Shown: piece by piece, positions 9,403 to 18,499 of the stretch
How the letters are laid out: each line of letters begins with the position of its first letter
Numbering within the stretch: the stretch's first letter is position 1
Assembly (NCBI RefSeq): GCF_014201905.1
Contig: NZ_JACHFM010000005.1
Coordinates: 248,001-312,000 of the forward strand
Direction: 5' to 3'
Source: Amaricoccus macauensis
Lineage (GTDB): Bacteria > Pseudomonadota > Alphaproteobacteria > Rhodobacterales > Rhodobacteraceae
DNA length: 64,000 nt
The notes under the pieces: model-generated
The model's database searches: none
Seen by the model: the letters and a program-made list of their open reading frames with translations, nothing else
What the model was told of the DNA's origin: nothing
Made by a program: the position numbers and the translations under genes

Positions 9403-12016
9403 CGGCCGGCCCCGACTGTTGCCGCGGGATGTGCAGTGCGATCGTGGTCCCCTCGCCCGGCCGGCCGCCAAGCTCGATGCGGCCGCCGTGGACAGTGACC
9501 ACCCGCTGGACGACCGACATGCCAAGGCCGACCCCGTAGGCCTTGGTGCTGTAAAGCGGCTCGAAGACCCGCTTCCGCTCCGCCTCGGAGAGGCCGACCC
9601 CATTGTCGGACACCGAGAGAACGACGGTGCTGGCATCGGCCCGGGTGCGAACGACGATCCGCCCGCCGCCTTCCGGATGGGCCTCGATGACGGCGTGCCG
9701 GGCATTGTCGAGCAGGTTCACCACCGCCTGCCGCATGAGTTCGGCATCGGCCTCGATCGTGCAATCGACCCCGAGATCGAGCTCCACGAGCGCGGCTGCC
9801 GCGTGTTCGCCCACCTGCGCCGCCAGCCATCGGTCCACGGCGAGCGGGGCAAACGCCGACTCGCGCCGGCGCGAGAAGTCGAGCAGCTCGTCGATGATGC
9901 GCGAGCATCGCTGAACGCTGCGACGGATGCGGGTGAATTCAGGGCCCTCGCGCGCCTCCGCGGGGAGTGACCGGTCGAGGACGTCCACCGAATTGGCGAG
10001 GGCCCCGAGAGGATTGCGCAGCTCGTGACTGACGCTGGCGGTCAGCGTGCCGATCGCCGCGAGGCGCTCCGTGCGGGCCAGTTCCGCCTGTGTCTCGCGC
10101 AGCTCCTCCAGCGACGCGACGAGCTCGCGTTCGGCAAGCTCCCGGCTTTCGTGGGACAGCACGATCCACCAGGCGCCGATCCCGAGCAGCGGCAGCAGCG
10201 CGACGAAGACCCTGAGGAGCATCTGGTCGTTGGTGTAGGGCGCGGGATCAATGTGCAGATCGGCCATGCGGTAGGTCAGCAAGAAGACCGCGGCCGACAC
10301 CGTCCAGAGCACCAGCGTCACGCCGGTCACCTTGGCCACCCGCTGCATGGGGCGGAGCGCGAAGCGCTGCCGCAGCGCGTTCCCCGGAGCGACGCTCGGC
10401 CGTCCGTGCGACGGCGCCTTGCAGACGTCGTGGCAATGCGTGTCGAGACTGCAGCAAAGCGAGCAGATCGGACCGTCGTAGAACGGACAGAAGGCCATGT
10501 CCGGCTTCTCGTAGGCGTGGTCGCAGATCCGGCACTGCACGAGCGCCCCGCCGCGCTCGGCATAGTCGATCGGCCGGGCGAGATAGGTCTGGCCCCGCGT
10601 CACGACGCCGATCAGCACCGCCGACGCCAGCGCGACGACGAAGGCGAGCGGCGCCGACCATGCCTGCAGCATGGGGCCGGCGACGCCCGCATAGCAGGAA
10701 AGCCCGACGACCGAGGCGAGCGCCATGGAGCCGCAGCCGACCGGGTTGAAGTTTCGCAGGTAGGCCCGCTTGAACTCCGGCACCGCGGGGCTGATCCGCA
10801 GCGGCTTCAGGATCGCGAGATCAGCGACCAGCGACCCGAGCCAGGCGGTGGCAATGTTGCCATAGACCGCCAGCACCAGTTCCAGCGTGTCGAAGATGCC
10901 GAGGAGCATCAGCAGGAGCGAGATCAGGATGTTGAACACCAGCCAGGCCACGCGCCCCGGGTGGTAGTGCGTGACCCGCGAGAAGAAGTTCGACCAGGCG
11001 AGCGAGCCCGCGTAGGCATTCGTCACGTTGATCTTGATCTGCGACACCAGCACGAAGACCGTGGCGGCCGCGAGTGCAGTCTCGGGGTTCGCGAAGATGT
11101 ACCCGTAGGCGAGCGCGAACATGTGGATCGGCTCGAGCGCCTCGGCGGCGGGGCGGCTGGCCGAGAGGACCATGACGGCGAGCAGGCTGCCCCCGAGCAT
11201 CTTCAGGCCGCCGACCACGATCCAGCCCGGACCCGCCGACAGCATGGCCACCCACCAGCGCCGTCGGTTCGCGCGCGCGAGGTCGGGCAGGAAGCGGAGA
11301 TAGTCGACCTGCTCGCCGACCTGCACCGTCAGCGAGCAGAGCACGCCGATCGCGCCGCCGAAGGCCAGCACGCTGAACCCTGTCTCGGCCCCGGTGAACG
11401 CGGACCACTCTGCCAGAACCCCGGGCTCGCGTGCGAGGATGAAGAGAAAGGGAGCGACCAGCATGATGATCCAGAGCGGCTGGGAGATCATCTGCAGGCG
11501 ACTGAGGACAGTCACGCCCATCGCGGTGAGCGGGATGATGACGAATGACGAGACGACATAGCCGATCACGATCGGAACGTCCGCATAGACCCGCATGGCC
11601 TGCGCCATGATCGCCCCTTCGAGGGCGAAGAAGATGATGGTGAAGGTGGCATAGATCAGCGAGGTGATCGTCGAGCCGATATAGCCGAACCCGGCCGCCC
11701 GGGTCAGCAGGTCCATGTCGATGTTGTATCGGCTCGAGTAGTAGGCGATCGGCAGGCTGGTGACGAAGATGAACAGCGACACGCACACGATTGCCGGGAT
11801 CGCGTTCGCGAAGCCGTAACGCAGCGTGATCACCCCGCCGATCGTCTCGAGAGCGAGGAAGGCGATGCCACCGAGTGCGGTGTTCGCGATGACGAACGGC
11901 GTCCAGCGGCGGAACGACCTCGCCGCGTAGCGCAGCGCATAGTCCTCGAGGGTCTCGTTCGCCACCCATGATCTGTAGGATCGGATCGCCGGCCGTTGCT
12001 CGGCCGTGCGCGACAT
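9392..12016 (-). CDS. NCS1 permease / Cys-rich cluster / histidine kinase fusion sensor
   Basis: An 874-residue membrane sensor. Residues about 1-480 form a complete NCS1-type purine/cytosine/hydantoin permease (many hydrophobic helices, including a FALEGAIMAQAM segment). A Cys-rich cluster follows from Cys495 (CRIC, then CPF, CSLCC, CHDVC), resembling a zinc-binding domain, then two more membrane helices and a kinase core with H-box His664 in SHELRNPLG, N-box LLDNARHA and G-boxes DNGVGLS and GVGLGMS. The start at 12016 (MSRTAEQR) is supported by an AAGGGGGG ribosome site. Transporter-kinase fusions are known (CbrA uses an SSS transporter); here an NCS1 permease beside formamidase suggests sensing of an amide, hydantoin or nucleobase. 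It probably phosphorylates the adjacent regulators. Confidence 0.88.
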   Translation of the reverse strand: MSRTAEQRPAIRSYRSWVANETLEDYALRYAARSFRRWTPFVIANTALGGIAFLALETIGGVITLRYGFANAIPAIVCVSLFIFVTSLPIAYYSSRYNIDMDLLTRAAGFGYIGSTITSLIYATFTIIFFALEGAIMAQAMRVYADVPIVIGYVVSSFVIIPLTAMGVTVLSRLQMISQPLWIIMLVAPFLFILAREPGVLAEWSAFTGAETGFSVLAFGGAIGVLCSLTVQVGEQVDYLRFLPDLARANRRRWWVAMLSAGPGWIVVGGLKMLGGSLLAVMVLSASRPAAEALEPIHMFALAYGYIFANPETALAAATVFVLVSQIKINVTNAYAGSLAWSNFFSRVTHYHPGRVAWLVFNILISLLLMLLGIFDTLELVLAVYGNIATAWLGSLVADLAILKPLRISPAVPEFKRAYLRNFNPVGCGSMALASVVGLSCYAGVAGPMLQAWSAPLAFVVALASAVLIGVVTRGQTYLARPIDYAERGGALVQCRICDHAYEKPDMAFCPFYDGPICSLCCSLDTHCHDVCKAPSHGRPSVAPGNALRQRFALRPMQRVAKVTGVTLVLWTVSAAVFLLTYRMADLHIDPAPYTNDQMLLRVFVALLPLLGIGAWWIVLSHESRELAERELVASLEELRETQAELARTERLAAIGTLTASVSHELRNPLGALANSVDVLDRSLPAEAREGPEFTRIRRSVQRCSRIIDELLDFSRRRESAFAPLAVDRWLAAQVGEHAAAALVELDLGVDCTIEADAELMRQAVVNLLDNARHAVIEAHPEGGGRIVVRTRADASTVVLSVSDNGVGLSEAERKRVFEPLYSTKAYGVGLGMSVVQRVVTVHGGRIELGGRPGEGTTIALHIPRQQSGPADAR

Positions 12017-12323
12017 CTGCCCCCCTTCGCCCGGCACCAAGGGAATCACCACGCCGACTGGCCGGAGCGCGGAAATTCTCAGTCAGGCCCGCCGGCAAGT
12101 CGAGGTTTTCGTCACGGTCGCAGGGAGCGCTTCGGGGCGAGGGAGTGTCTCGCCTCGCTCGCCGAGGCCGTTCCCGCTCTCTCCGGACCTGACCCGGTGA
12201 GGAACGGTCGTCGCTGACCTGTCGGCTCCGGCGCAGAGGCGAGTGATTCGGCCAGTCAGACAACAGACCAATCCGCTTTCTCCGTGCTTCTCACCCGACC
12301 ACCGCGCCATCACCGGCCTCGCC

Positions 12324-12415
12324 GGTATACCATGTTTGGCAAAATCATTGCATTTTCTCCGTTATCAGCGTCCATTTCAAAACCGTTTGCGCCATTCCCA
12401 GTTTTTCGGTATACC
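12324..12415. promoter_or_regulatory. Paired GGTATACC palindromes, candidate FCD-regulator operators
   Basis: The 428-bp divergent region 12017-12444 carries two identical perfect palindromes GGTATACC at 12324-12331 and 12408-12415. Their starts are 84 bp apart, eight helical turns at 10.5 bp. The second lies 29 bp before the ATG of the adjacent GntR/FCD gene. Palindromes centred on GTATAC are typical operators of this regulator family, so autoregulation and loop formation are plausible. Nothing else recognisable was seen in this gap. Confidence 0.5.
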
Positions 12416-12444
12416 AAGATCAACAAGAAGACGGGGAGGAAGGG

Positions 12445-13218
12445 ATGAGCGTCAGGACCGCTGAGACGCGGGCGAACGGGGTGGCGATCCCTTCGGGGGC
12501 GCAGAGTGCCCGCGCGCTCATCGATCTTCGGAATCTCATCACTGAAGGCGAAATTTCGCCGGGAGAACGTTTCACCGAAGCGCAGCTGGCCAAGCGGCTC
12601 GGCATGTCGCGCACGCCGATCCGGGCCGCGATCCAGCACCTGCGCGAGGAGGGGATGATCGAAACCCTGTCGGCAGGCGGCTACACCGTCCGCGGCTTCC
12701 AGATCCTGGAGATCGGCGAAGCGATCGAGCTTCGCGGCATGATCGAGGGCCTGGCAGCGCGCCTGCTGGCGGAGCGCGGCACGAAGCCGGAGGACATGGC
12801 GAGGCTCGAGGGGATCGTTGCCGGCATCGACAGCCTACTCGACCAGCCGAGGTTCACCGCGACCGACATCGCGACCTATACCAAGCTCAACGCCGAGTTT
12901 CACGACTCGCTGGCGGAGGCAACCGCAAGCACGCTGCTGATCCAGGAGACGCGACGGGCCAATTCGCGCCCCTTCGCCTTCGCGAGCGCGCTCGTGCACG
13001 TCCACCAGGACGAGGAAACCGCCCGGCGCCACCTCGTCGTGGCGCAGGACCAGCATCGGGCGGTGGTCGAGGCCATCCGCGGCCGGGAAGGCGCCCGTGC
13101 GGAGGCGATCATGCGCGAGCACGCGCGCCTCTCATACCGCAACCTGACGACCGCGCTGAAGTCACGCGCCGCCATCGGGAGCATCAAGGGAGCGGGACTG
13201 ATCCAGCGGATCGGATAG
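12445..13218 (+). CDS. GntR/FCD-family transcriptional regulator
   Basis: A 257-residue regulator. The N-terminal winged helix (about 22-92) contains ALIDLRNLITEGEISPGERF, EAQLAKRLGMSRTPIR and LREEGMIE; the C-terminal FCD domain (about 105-235) contains the ELRGMIEGLAARLLAE helix, a KLNAEFHDSL metal/ligand motif and QHRAVVEAI. The last His-containing helix is MREHARLSYRN. A GGGAGGAAGGG ribosome site precedes the ATG. It sits directly before the ABC/P450 operon on the same strand, so it most likely controls that operon and itself through the GGTATACC sites upstream. Confidence 0.92.
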   Translation: MSVRTAETRANGVAIPSGAQSARALIDLRNLITEGEISPGERFTEAQLAKRLGMSRTPIRAAIQHLREEGMIETLSAGGYTVRGFQILEIGEAIELRGMIEGLAARLLAERGTKPEDMARLEGIVAGIDSLLDQPRFTATDIATYTKLNAEFHDSLAEATASTLLIQETRRANSRPFAFASALVHVHQDEETARRHLVVAQDQHRAVVEAIRGREGARAEAIMREHARLSYRNLTTALKSRAAIGSIKGAGLIQRIG

Positions 13219-13276
13219 CCGCTTCCTGCAATCACCACGACGCGGCAGGAATAGCCGCCTTCTCCGGGGAAATCGT

Positions 13277-14455
13277 ATGAATCGACGCAACCTGCTTTGC
13301 GGCGCGGCACTCGCTGTATCCGTCGTCATGTCCGGCTGGCCCGCCCTCGCGGCGGAGCCCCTGAAGGTCGGGCTCATCCTGCCGATGACCGGCCCCTTTG
13401 CCTCGACCGGCCGCCAGATCGAGGCGGCGGCGAAGCTCTACATCGCCGAGCACGGCAGCGAAGTGGCCGGCCGCGAGATCGAGCTCATCGTGAAGGACGA
13501 TGCCGGTGTCGCCGATGCGACCAAGCGCCTCGCGCAGGAGCTGATCGTGAAGGAGAAGGTCGAGGCGATCGCCGGCTTCGGCCTGACGCCGCTGGCGCTC
13601 GCCGCGGCGCCGCTCGCCACCCGCGCCAAGGTGCCCGAGATCGTCATGGCGGCGGCGACCTCCTCGATCACCGAGCAGTCGCCCTATGTGGTGCGCACCA
13701 GCTACACCACGCCTCAGGTTACCTCGAAGATCGCCGAGTGGGCCGCGAAGGAGGGGATCAAGTCGGTCGTGACGGTCGTGTCGGACTATGGCCCCGGCAT
13801 CGACGCGGAAACCACCTTCGCCAAGACATTCGGCGCGACCGGCGGGCAGGTCGTCGAGTCCCTGCGGGTTCCGCTTGCCAACCCCGACTTCTCGCCTTTC
13901 CTGCAGAAGGTGGCCGACGCCAAGCCCGACGCGATCTTCGTCTTCGTGCCGTCGGGCGTCGGCGCCCCGTTCATGAAGCAGTACGTCGAGCGCGGTCTCG
14001 ACACGACCGGCGTCCAGCTGCTCGCCGACGGCGGCATCACCGATGACGACATCCTGAACTCGATGGGTGACCCGGCGCTGGCGGCAATCACCGGCTTCCA
14101 CTATTCGGCCGCTCACGACAGCCCCGAGAACAAGGCCTTCGTCGAGGCGTTCAAGGCGGCAAACGACGGGATGCGACCGAATTTCATGGCGGTCGGCGGC
14201 TACGACGGCATGCACCTGCTCTATGCGGCGCTCGAGAAGACCGGCGGCAAGTCGGACGGCGAGAGCCTGATCGAGGCGATGAAGGGCCTGGCATGGGAGA
14301 GCCCGCGCGGTCCGATGCAGATCGACCCGGAGACCCGTGACATCGTTCAGAACGTCTACATGCGCAAGGTCGAGCGCGGTGCGGATGGTGAACTCTGGAA
14401 CGTCGAGATCGAGACGTTCCCCGCCGTGAAGGATCCGGTGAAGGCAGGCCTCTGA
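13277..14455 (+). CDS. ABC transporter substrate-binding protein, branched-chain amino-acid type
   Basis: A 392-residue periplasmic binding protein of the Peripla_BP_6 (LivK-like) family. A Sec signal peptide runs from MNRRNLLCGAALAVSV to about residue 25 (cleavage near PALAAEP). The mature protein opens VGLILPMTGPFASTGRQIE, typical for the family, and includes AATSSITEQSPYVVRTSYT and VGGYDGMHLLYAALE. With two permeases and two ATPases downstream it completes an importer. The interspersed P450 genes suggest the ligand is an aromatic or terpenoid carboxylate rather than an amino acid; this is inference. Confidence 0.93.
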   Translation: MNRRNLLCGAALAVSVVMSGWPALAAEPLKVGLILPMTGPFASTGRQIEAAAKLYIAEHGSEVAGREIELIVKDDAGVADATKRLAQELIVKEKVEAIAGFGLTPLALAAAPLATRAKVPEIVMAAATSSITEQSPYVVRTSYTTPQVTSKIAEWAAKEGIKSVVTVVSDYGPGIDAETTFAKTFGATGGQVVESLRVPLANPDFSPFLQKVADAKPDAIFVFVPSGVGAPFMKQYVERGLDTTGVQLLADGGITDDDILNSMGDPALAAITGFHYSAAHDSPENKAFVEAFKAANDGMRPNFMAVGGYDGMHLLYAALEKTGGKSDGESLIEAMKGLAWESPRGPMQIDPETRDIVQNVYMRKVERGADGELWNVEIETFPAVKDPVKAGL

Positions 14456-14461
14456 CCCGCC

Positions 14462-14475
14462 GGCCGCTTGCGGCC
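14462..14475 (+). promoter_or_regulatory. Hairpin directly after the binding-protein gene
   Basis: GGCCGC-TT-GCGGCC forms a 6-bp hairpin starting 7 bp after the stop codon of the substrate-binding-protein gene and before the first P450 gene. Such intra-operon hairpins often protect the abundant binding-protein message or attenuate downstream genes. Confidence 0.4.
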
Positions 14476-14555
14476 ATCGCTCGGCAGCCAATTACCGGGT
14501 TCGCGCGGAGGAGCATTTCCTTCAAGCGGCCCGGAAGCTCCCCAGGAGGAAAACA

Positions 14556-15758
14556 ATGCGTGTCACGGCGGCGGAAACGCTCCCCACCCTCGATTTCGAT
14601 CCCTTTGACATCTCCTATTTCGCTGACCCCTACCCCGACCAGGAGCGCCTTCGCGAAGCGGGGCCGGTGGTCTGGCTCTCGCGCTACGGTGTGCGGGCGG
14701 TCGCGCGCTACACCGAGGTTCACGCGGTCCTGAATGACTGGCAGACCTTCTGCTCCAGCCGCGGCGTCGGGCTGAGCGATTTCGCGGTAGAGAAGCCGTG
14801 GCGCGACCCCAGTCTCGTCCTCGAGACCGACCCGCCGGAGCACGACCGCGCCCGCGCCGTCCTGCAACGGGTCGTGTCACCGATCGTCATGCGGCGGCTG
14901 CGCGACAACATGGTCGCGAAGGCCGATGCGCTGGTTGCCGAGCTGGTCGCACGGCGCGAGATCGACGGCATCCGCGACCTCGCGCAGGCTTTCCCGCTTT
15001 CGGTCTTTCCCGACGCGGTCGGCCTTGTCCACGAGGGCCGGGAGCACCTGCTCCCCTACGCCGGCCTCGCCTTCAACGCCTTCGGGCCGGACAACGAGCT
15101 CCGGCGCGAGGCGCTGGCGCGCGCCGCACCGCATGTGGCCTGGGTGACCGAGCAGTGCCGGCGCGAGAATCTTGCGCCCGACGGCTTCGGCGCGCAGATC
15201 CACGCCGCCGCTGACACCGGGGAAATCACGGCCGACGAGGCTCCGCTTCTGGTGCGCTCGCTCCTGACGGCCGGCCTCGACACGACGGTGAACGGCATCG
15301 GCGCGGCGCTCTACTGCATGGCGCGCTTCCCCGACGCCTTCGCGAGGCTTCGCGAGAAGCCGGCGCTGGCACGGGGGGCCTTCGAGGAGGCGATCCGCTT
15401 CGAGAGCCCGGTGCAGACGTTCTTCCGCACCACCACCCGCGAGGTCGAGCTCTCCGGCGCGGTGATCCCCGAGGGCCAGAAGATCATGATGTTCCTCGCT
15501 GCCGCGAACCGCGATCCACGGCACTGGCAGGATCCCGACACCTACAACATCGAGCGGCGCACCTCCGGCCACGTGGGGTTCGGGTTCGGAGTTCATATGT
15601 GCGTGGGTCAGCTTCTGGCACGGCTCGAGGGCGAGGTCCTGCTCGATGCGCTTGCACGCCGTGCCTCTGACATCCGGCTGGCCGGCGAGCCGGTCCGGGC
15701 TTTCAACAATACCCTGCGCGGTCTGGATAGCCTGCCGCTGGTCCTGACCCCGGCCTGA
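14556..15758 (+). CDS. Cytochrome P450 (first of two)
   Basis: A 400-residue soluble bacterial P450 monooxygenase. The I-helix motif TAGLDTTVNG carries the canonical acid-alcohol pair (Asp-Thr) for O2 activation; the K-helix shows EEAIRFESP; the heme loop FGFGVHMCVG places the thiolate at Cys349. The length is normal and there is no membrane anchor. It lies inside an importer operon, between the binding protein and the permeases, and probably takes electrons from the ferredoxin/reductase pair encoded 5 kb downstream. The substrate is presumably the imported compound or a derivative. Confidence 0.95.
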   Translation: MRVTAAETLPTLDFDPFDISYFADPYPDQERLREAGPVVWLSRYGVRAVARYTEVHAVLNDWQTFCSSRGVGLSDFAVEKPWRDPSLVLETDPPEHDRARAVLQRVVSPIVMRRLRDNMVAKADALVAELVARREIDGIRDLAQAFPLSVFPDAVGLVHEGREHLLPYAGLAFNAFGPDNELRREALARAAPHVAWVTEQCRRENLAPDGFGAQIHAAADTGEITADEAPLLVRSLLTAGLDTTVNGIGAALYCMARFPDAFARLREKPALARGAFEEAIRFESPVQTFFRTTTREVELSGAVIPEGQKIMMFLAAANRDPRHWQDPDTYNIERRTSGHVGFGFGVHMCVGQLLARLEGEVLLDALARRASDIRLAGEPVRAFNNTLRGLDSLPLVLTPA

Positions 15759-15828
15759 GCCGCGGGCTCGAACCTTCACTTCACATGTAACGGGCTGGCT
15801 CGCGAAGACGGGCACCAGGGGAATTCCC

Positions 15829-16683
15829 ATGCTCACGATCCTCATAGACGGAATCGCCTACGGCATGCTGCTGTTCGTCCTCGCGTCCGGCCTTGCCGTG
15901 ACGCTCGGACTGATGAACTTCATCAATCTCGCCCACGGCGCATTCGCCATGGCGGGCGGTTACGTCACCGCCCTCCTGATGAACCGCTGGGGCGTGCCGT
16001 TTCTCGCGACACTGCCCTTCGCCTTCCTCGTCCCCGCGCTTGCCGGTGCCTTCGCCGAGAGAACGCTCTACGCCCGGCTCTACCGGCGAAGCCACCTCGA
16101 CCAGGTGCTGTTTTCGATCGGGCTCGTCTTCATGGCGGTGACGGCCACCGACTATCTCTTCGGCTCGCAGCAGCAGCTCGTCCAGTTGCCCGGCTGGCTT
16201 CAGGGCCGTTTCGATCTCTTCGGAATCCCGGTGGGCCGCTACCGCGCCTTCCTGATCGTCGTGTGCAGTGTCCTCGTCATCGGGCTCCAGCTCATCCTGA
16301 ACCGCACCCGCTTCGGCAGCCAGCTCCGCGCGGCGGTCGATGACCAGCGGGTCGCGCGCGGACTCGGCATCGGCGTCGCGGGCATCTTCGCCACGACCTT
16401 CGCGGTCGGCTCCGGTCTTGCCGGGCTCGGCGGGGCGCTCGGCATCGAGATCCTCGGGATGGAGCCGACCTTCCCGCTCAAGTTCATGGTCTACTTCCTG
16501 ATCGTCGTGACGATCGGCGGCACGACCGGCCTCATCGGGCCGTTCATCGCAGCCCTCATCATCGGCGTCGGCGACGTGGCGGGGAAGTACTACGTCCCCG
16601 AGGTCGGCGCCTTCCTCATCTACCTGCTCATGATCGTCATCCTGATCCTGCGGCCCCAGGGGCTCATCGCCCGCGCCCGCTGA
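15829..16683 (+). CDS. ABC permease, LivH type
   Basis: A 284-residue inner-membrane permease with about eight hydrophobic segments. It begins MLTILIDGIAYGMLLFVLASGLAVTLG, and the MNFINLAHGAFAM motif is characteristic of LivH; later come IGGTTGLIGPF and the C-terminal ILRPQGLIARAR. It pairs with the LivM-type permease encoded 26 bp downstream to form the translocation pore of the importer whose binding protein is encoded upstream. Confidence 0.94.
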   Translation: MLTILIDGIAYGMLLFVLASGLAVTLGLMNFINLAHGAFAMAGGYVTALLMNRWGVPFLATLPFAFLVPALAGAFAERTLYARLYRRSHLDQVLFSIGLVFMAVTATDYLFGSQQQLVQLPGWLQGRFDLFGIPVGRYRAFLIVVCSVLVIGLQLILNRTRFGSQLRAAVDDQRVARGLGIGVAGIFATTFAVGSGLAGLGGALGIEILGMEPTFPLKFMVYFLIVVTIGGTTGLIGPFIAALIIGVGDVAGKYYVPEVGAFLIYLLMIVILILRPQGLIARAR

Positions 16684-16709
16684 CCCCAAAGCCCCGAGGA
16701 CTCCCCACA

Positions 16710-17750
16710 ATGCCGACAGACACCCTCACTCAGCCTCCCACCGCGGTCGCGCCGACGACGCAGGGCCTTCACGAACGGGCGCTTCGCAACCTCGGCCGCA
16801 CCGGACGCTGGCGGCCAGCCGAGTTCGTCTTCTGGGCGCTCGCCGCCGCGACGTTCTTCTTCCTGCCTGACCAGCACCTGCTCCTGGGCGAGATCGCCAT
16901 TCTTGGGCTTTTCGCGCTCTCGCTCGACCTGATCCTTGGCTACGCGGGGATCGTCTCGCTGGGTCACGGCGTGTTCTTCGGGGTCGGGGCCTATGTGGCC
17001 GGCCTAATCTCGATCCACATGACCGGCGAGCCCATCACCGGCCTCTTGCTCGGTGGGGTGGCCGCGGCCATCCTCGGGCTCGCGACCGCGCCGCTCCTCC
17101 TGCTGCGCGCGTCCGACCTGACCCGGCTCATGGTGACGCTCGGCATCGCCATGCTGTTCTACGAGGCGGCGAACAAGGCCGCCTGGCTGACCGGCGGCGC
17201 CGACGGCCTGCAGGGCATCTGGATCGACCCGATCTTCGGCCGCTTCGATTTCGACCTCATGGGCACGACTTCCTATGCCTATGCGCTGGTCGTTACCTTC
17301 CTGCTCTTCCTCGTCGCCCGGCGGATCGTCACGTCGCCGTTCGGCCTGTCGCTCGCGGCGATCCGGGACAACCCCATGCGGGCCAACACCATCGGCATTC
17401 CGGTCGGAAAGCGGCTCGTGGCCATCTACACGATCTCCGCGCTCTACGCCGGGATCGCGGGTGCGCTGCTGGCGCAGACGACGATGTTCGTCTCGCTCGA
17501 TGTCCTCGCCTTCCACCGCTCGGCGGACGTGCTGCTCGTCCTCGTCCTTGGCGGGGTCGGCTATCTCTACGGCGGCCTGATCGGCGCGATCGTCTTCAAG
17601 CTCCTGCAGGACACGCTCTCCACCCTGACGCCGCAGTACTGGATGTTCTGGCTCGGGCTCATCCTCGTCGTGATCGTCCTCATCGGCCGCGAGCGCATCA
17701 CCGGCGCGCCGGCCACTCTCTGGAACCGCGTGCGGGGGATGGGCAAATGA
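16710..17750 (+). CDS. ABC permease, LivM type
   Basis: A 346-residue inner-membrane permease. A hydrophilic N-terminal tail of about 45 residues precedes the hydrophobic core; the LilGYAGIVSLGHGVFFGVGAY-like block near residue 75 is the LivM hallmark (GYAGxxSLGH). The AAIRDNPMRANTIGI segment contains the coupling (EAA-type) loop that contacts the ATPases. The stop codon overlaps the LivG-type ATPase start by 4 bp, indicating coupled translation. Confidence 0.94.
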   Translation: MPTDTLTQPPTAVAPTTQGLHERALRNLGRTGRWRPAEFVFWALAAATFFFLPDQHLLLGEIAILGLFALSLDLILGYAGIVSLGHGVFFGVGAYVAGLISIHMTGEPITGLLLGGVAAAILGLATAPLLLLRASDLTRLMVTLGIAMLFYEAANKAAWLTGGADGLQGIWIDPIFGRFDFDLMGTTSYAYALVVTFLLFLVARRIVTSPFGLSLAAIRDNPMRANTIGIPVGKRLVAIYTISALYAGIAGALLAQTTMFVSLDVLAFHRSADVLLVLVLGGVGYLYGGLIGAIVFKLLQDTLSTLTPQYWMFWLGLILVVIVLIGRERITGAPATLWNRVRGMGK

Positions 17751-18499
17751 GCGTGGCCCTGGAGACCATCAACCTCGAGAAGCGCTTCGGCGGCCTCGTC
17801 GCCACCAACAAGGTGAGCTTCCGACTCGCACAGGGAGGCCGCCACGCCCTGATCGGACCGAACGGCGCGGGCAAGACCACGTTCATCAACCTTCTGACCG
17901 GAGTCCTGCCGTCGAACGGCGGACAGGTTCTGCTCAACGGCGAGGACGTGACCCGTCTCAGCCAGCAGCAGCGCGCCCGGCGCGGGCTCGGCCGGACCTT
18001 CCAGATCAACCAGCTCTTCGCGGCCATGACGCCCGTCGAGTCGATCGGGCTCGCGGTCTCCGAGCGGATGGGCGGCGGTGCGGACTTCTGGCGCGGCCTC
18101 GGCACGCGGACGGACATCATCGACGAGGTGCTGGAGCTGCTGGAGCGTTTCCGCCTCACCGACGTGATGGACCATCCGACCGCGCGCCTGCCCTATGGCA
18201 AGCAACGGCTGCTGGAGATCGCCGTGGCGCTCGCGGGCAACCCGCGCGTGCTGCTGCTCGACGAGCCCGCCGCCGGGGTACCGGAAGCCGAACGGCAGGA
18301 GCTTCTCGACACCCTCGCGGCACTGCCAAAGGACGTCTCGATCCTGCTCATCGAGCACGACATGGACCTCGTCTTCACCTTCGCCGACCGGATCACCGTG
18401 CTCGTCAACGGCACCCACTTCGCCGAGGGCACGCCTGCGGAGGTCATGGCCGACCCGCGCGTCCGCGAAGTCTACCTTGGGGAAGAAGAACATGCCTGA
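17747..18499 (+). CDS. ABC transporter ATP-binding protein, LivG type
   Basis: A 250-residue cytoplasmic ATPase of the importer. It shows Walker A GPNGAGKTT near residue 39, the LivG-specific Q-loop region RRGLGRTFQIN, a signature LPYGKQR, Walker B LLLDEPAAG and the H-loop LIEHDMDLV. The C-terminus ends GEEEHA. It overlaps the LivM-type gene by 4 bp and the LivF-type gene by 8 bp, so all four transport genes are tightly coupled. Confidence 0.95.
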   Translation: MSVALETINLEKRFGGLVATNKVSFRLAQGGRHALIGPNGAGKTTFINLLTGVLPSNGGQVLLNGEDVTRLSQQQRARRGLGRTFQINQLFAAMTPVESIGLAVSERMGGGADFWRGLGTRTDIIDEVLELLERFRLTDVMDHPTARLPYGKQRLLEIAVALAGNPRVLLLDEPAAGVPEAERQELLDTLAALPKDVSILLIEHDMDLVFTFADRITVLVNGTHFAEGTPAEVMADPRVREVYLGEEEHA

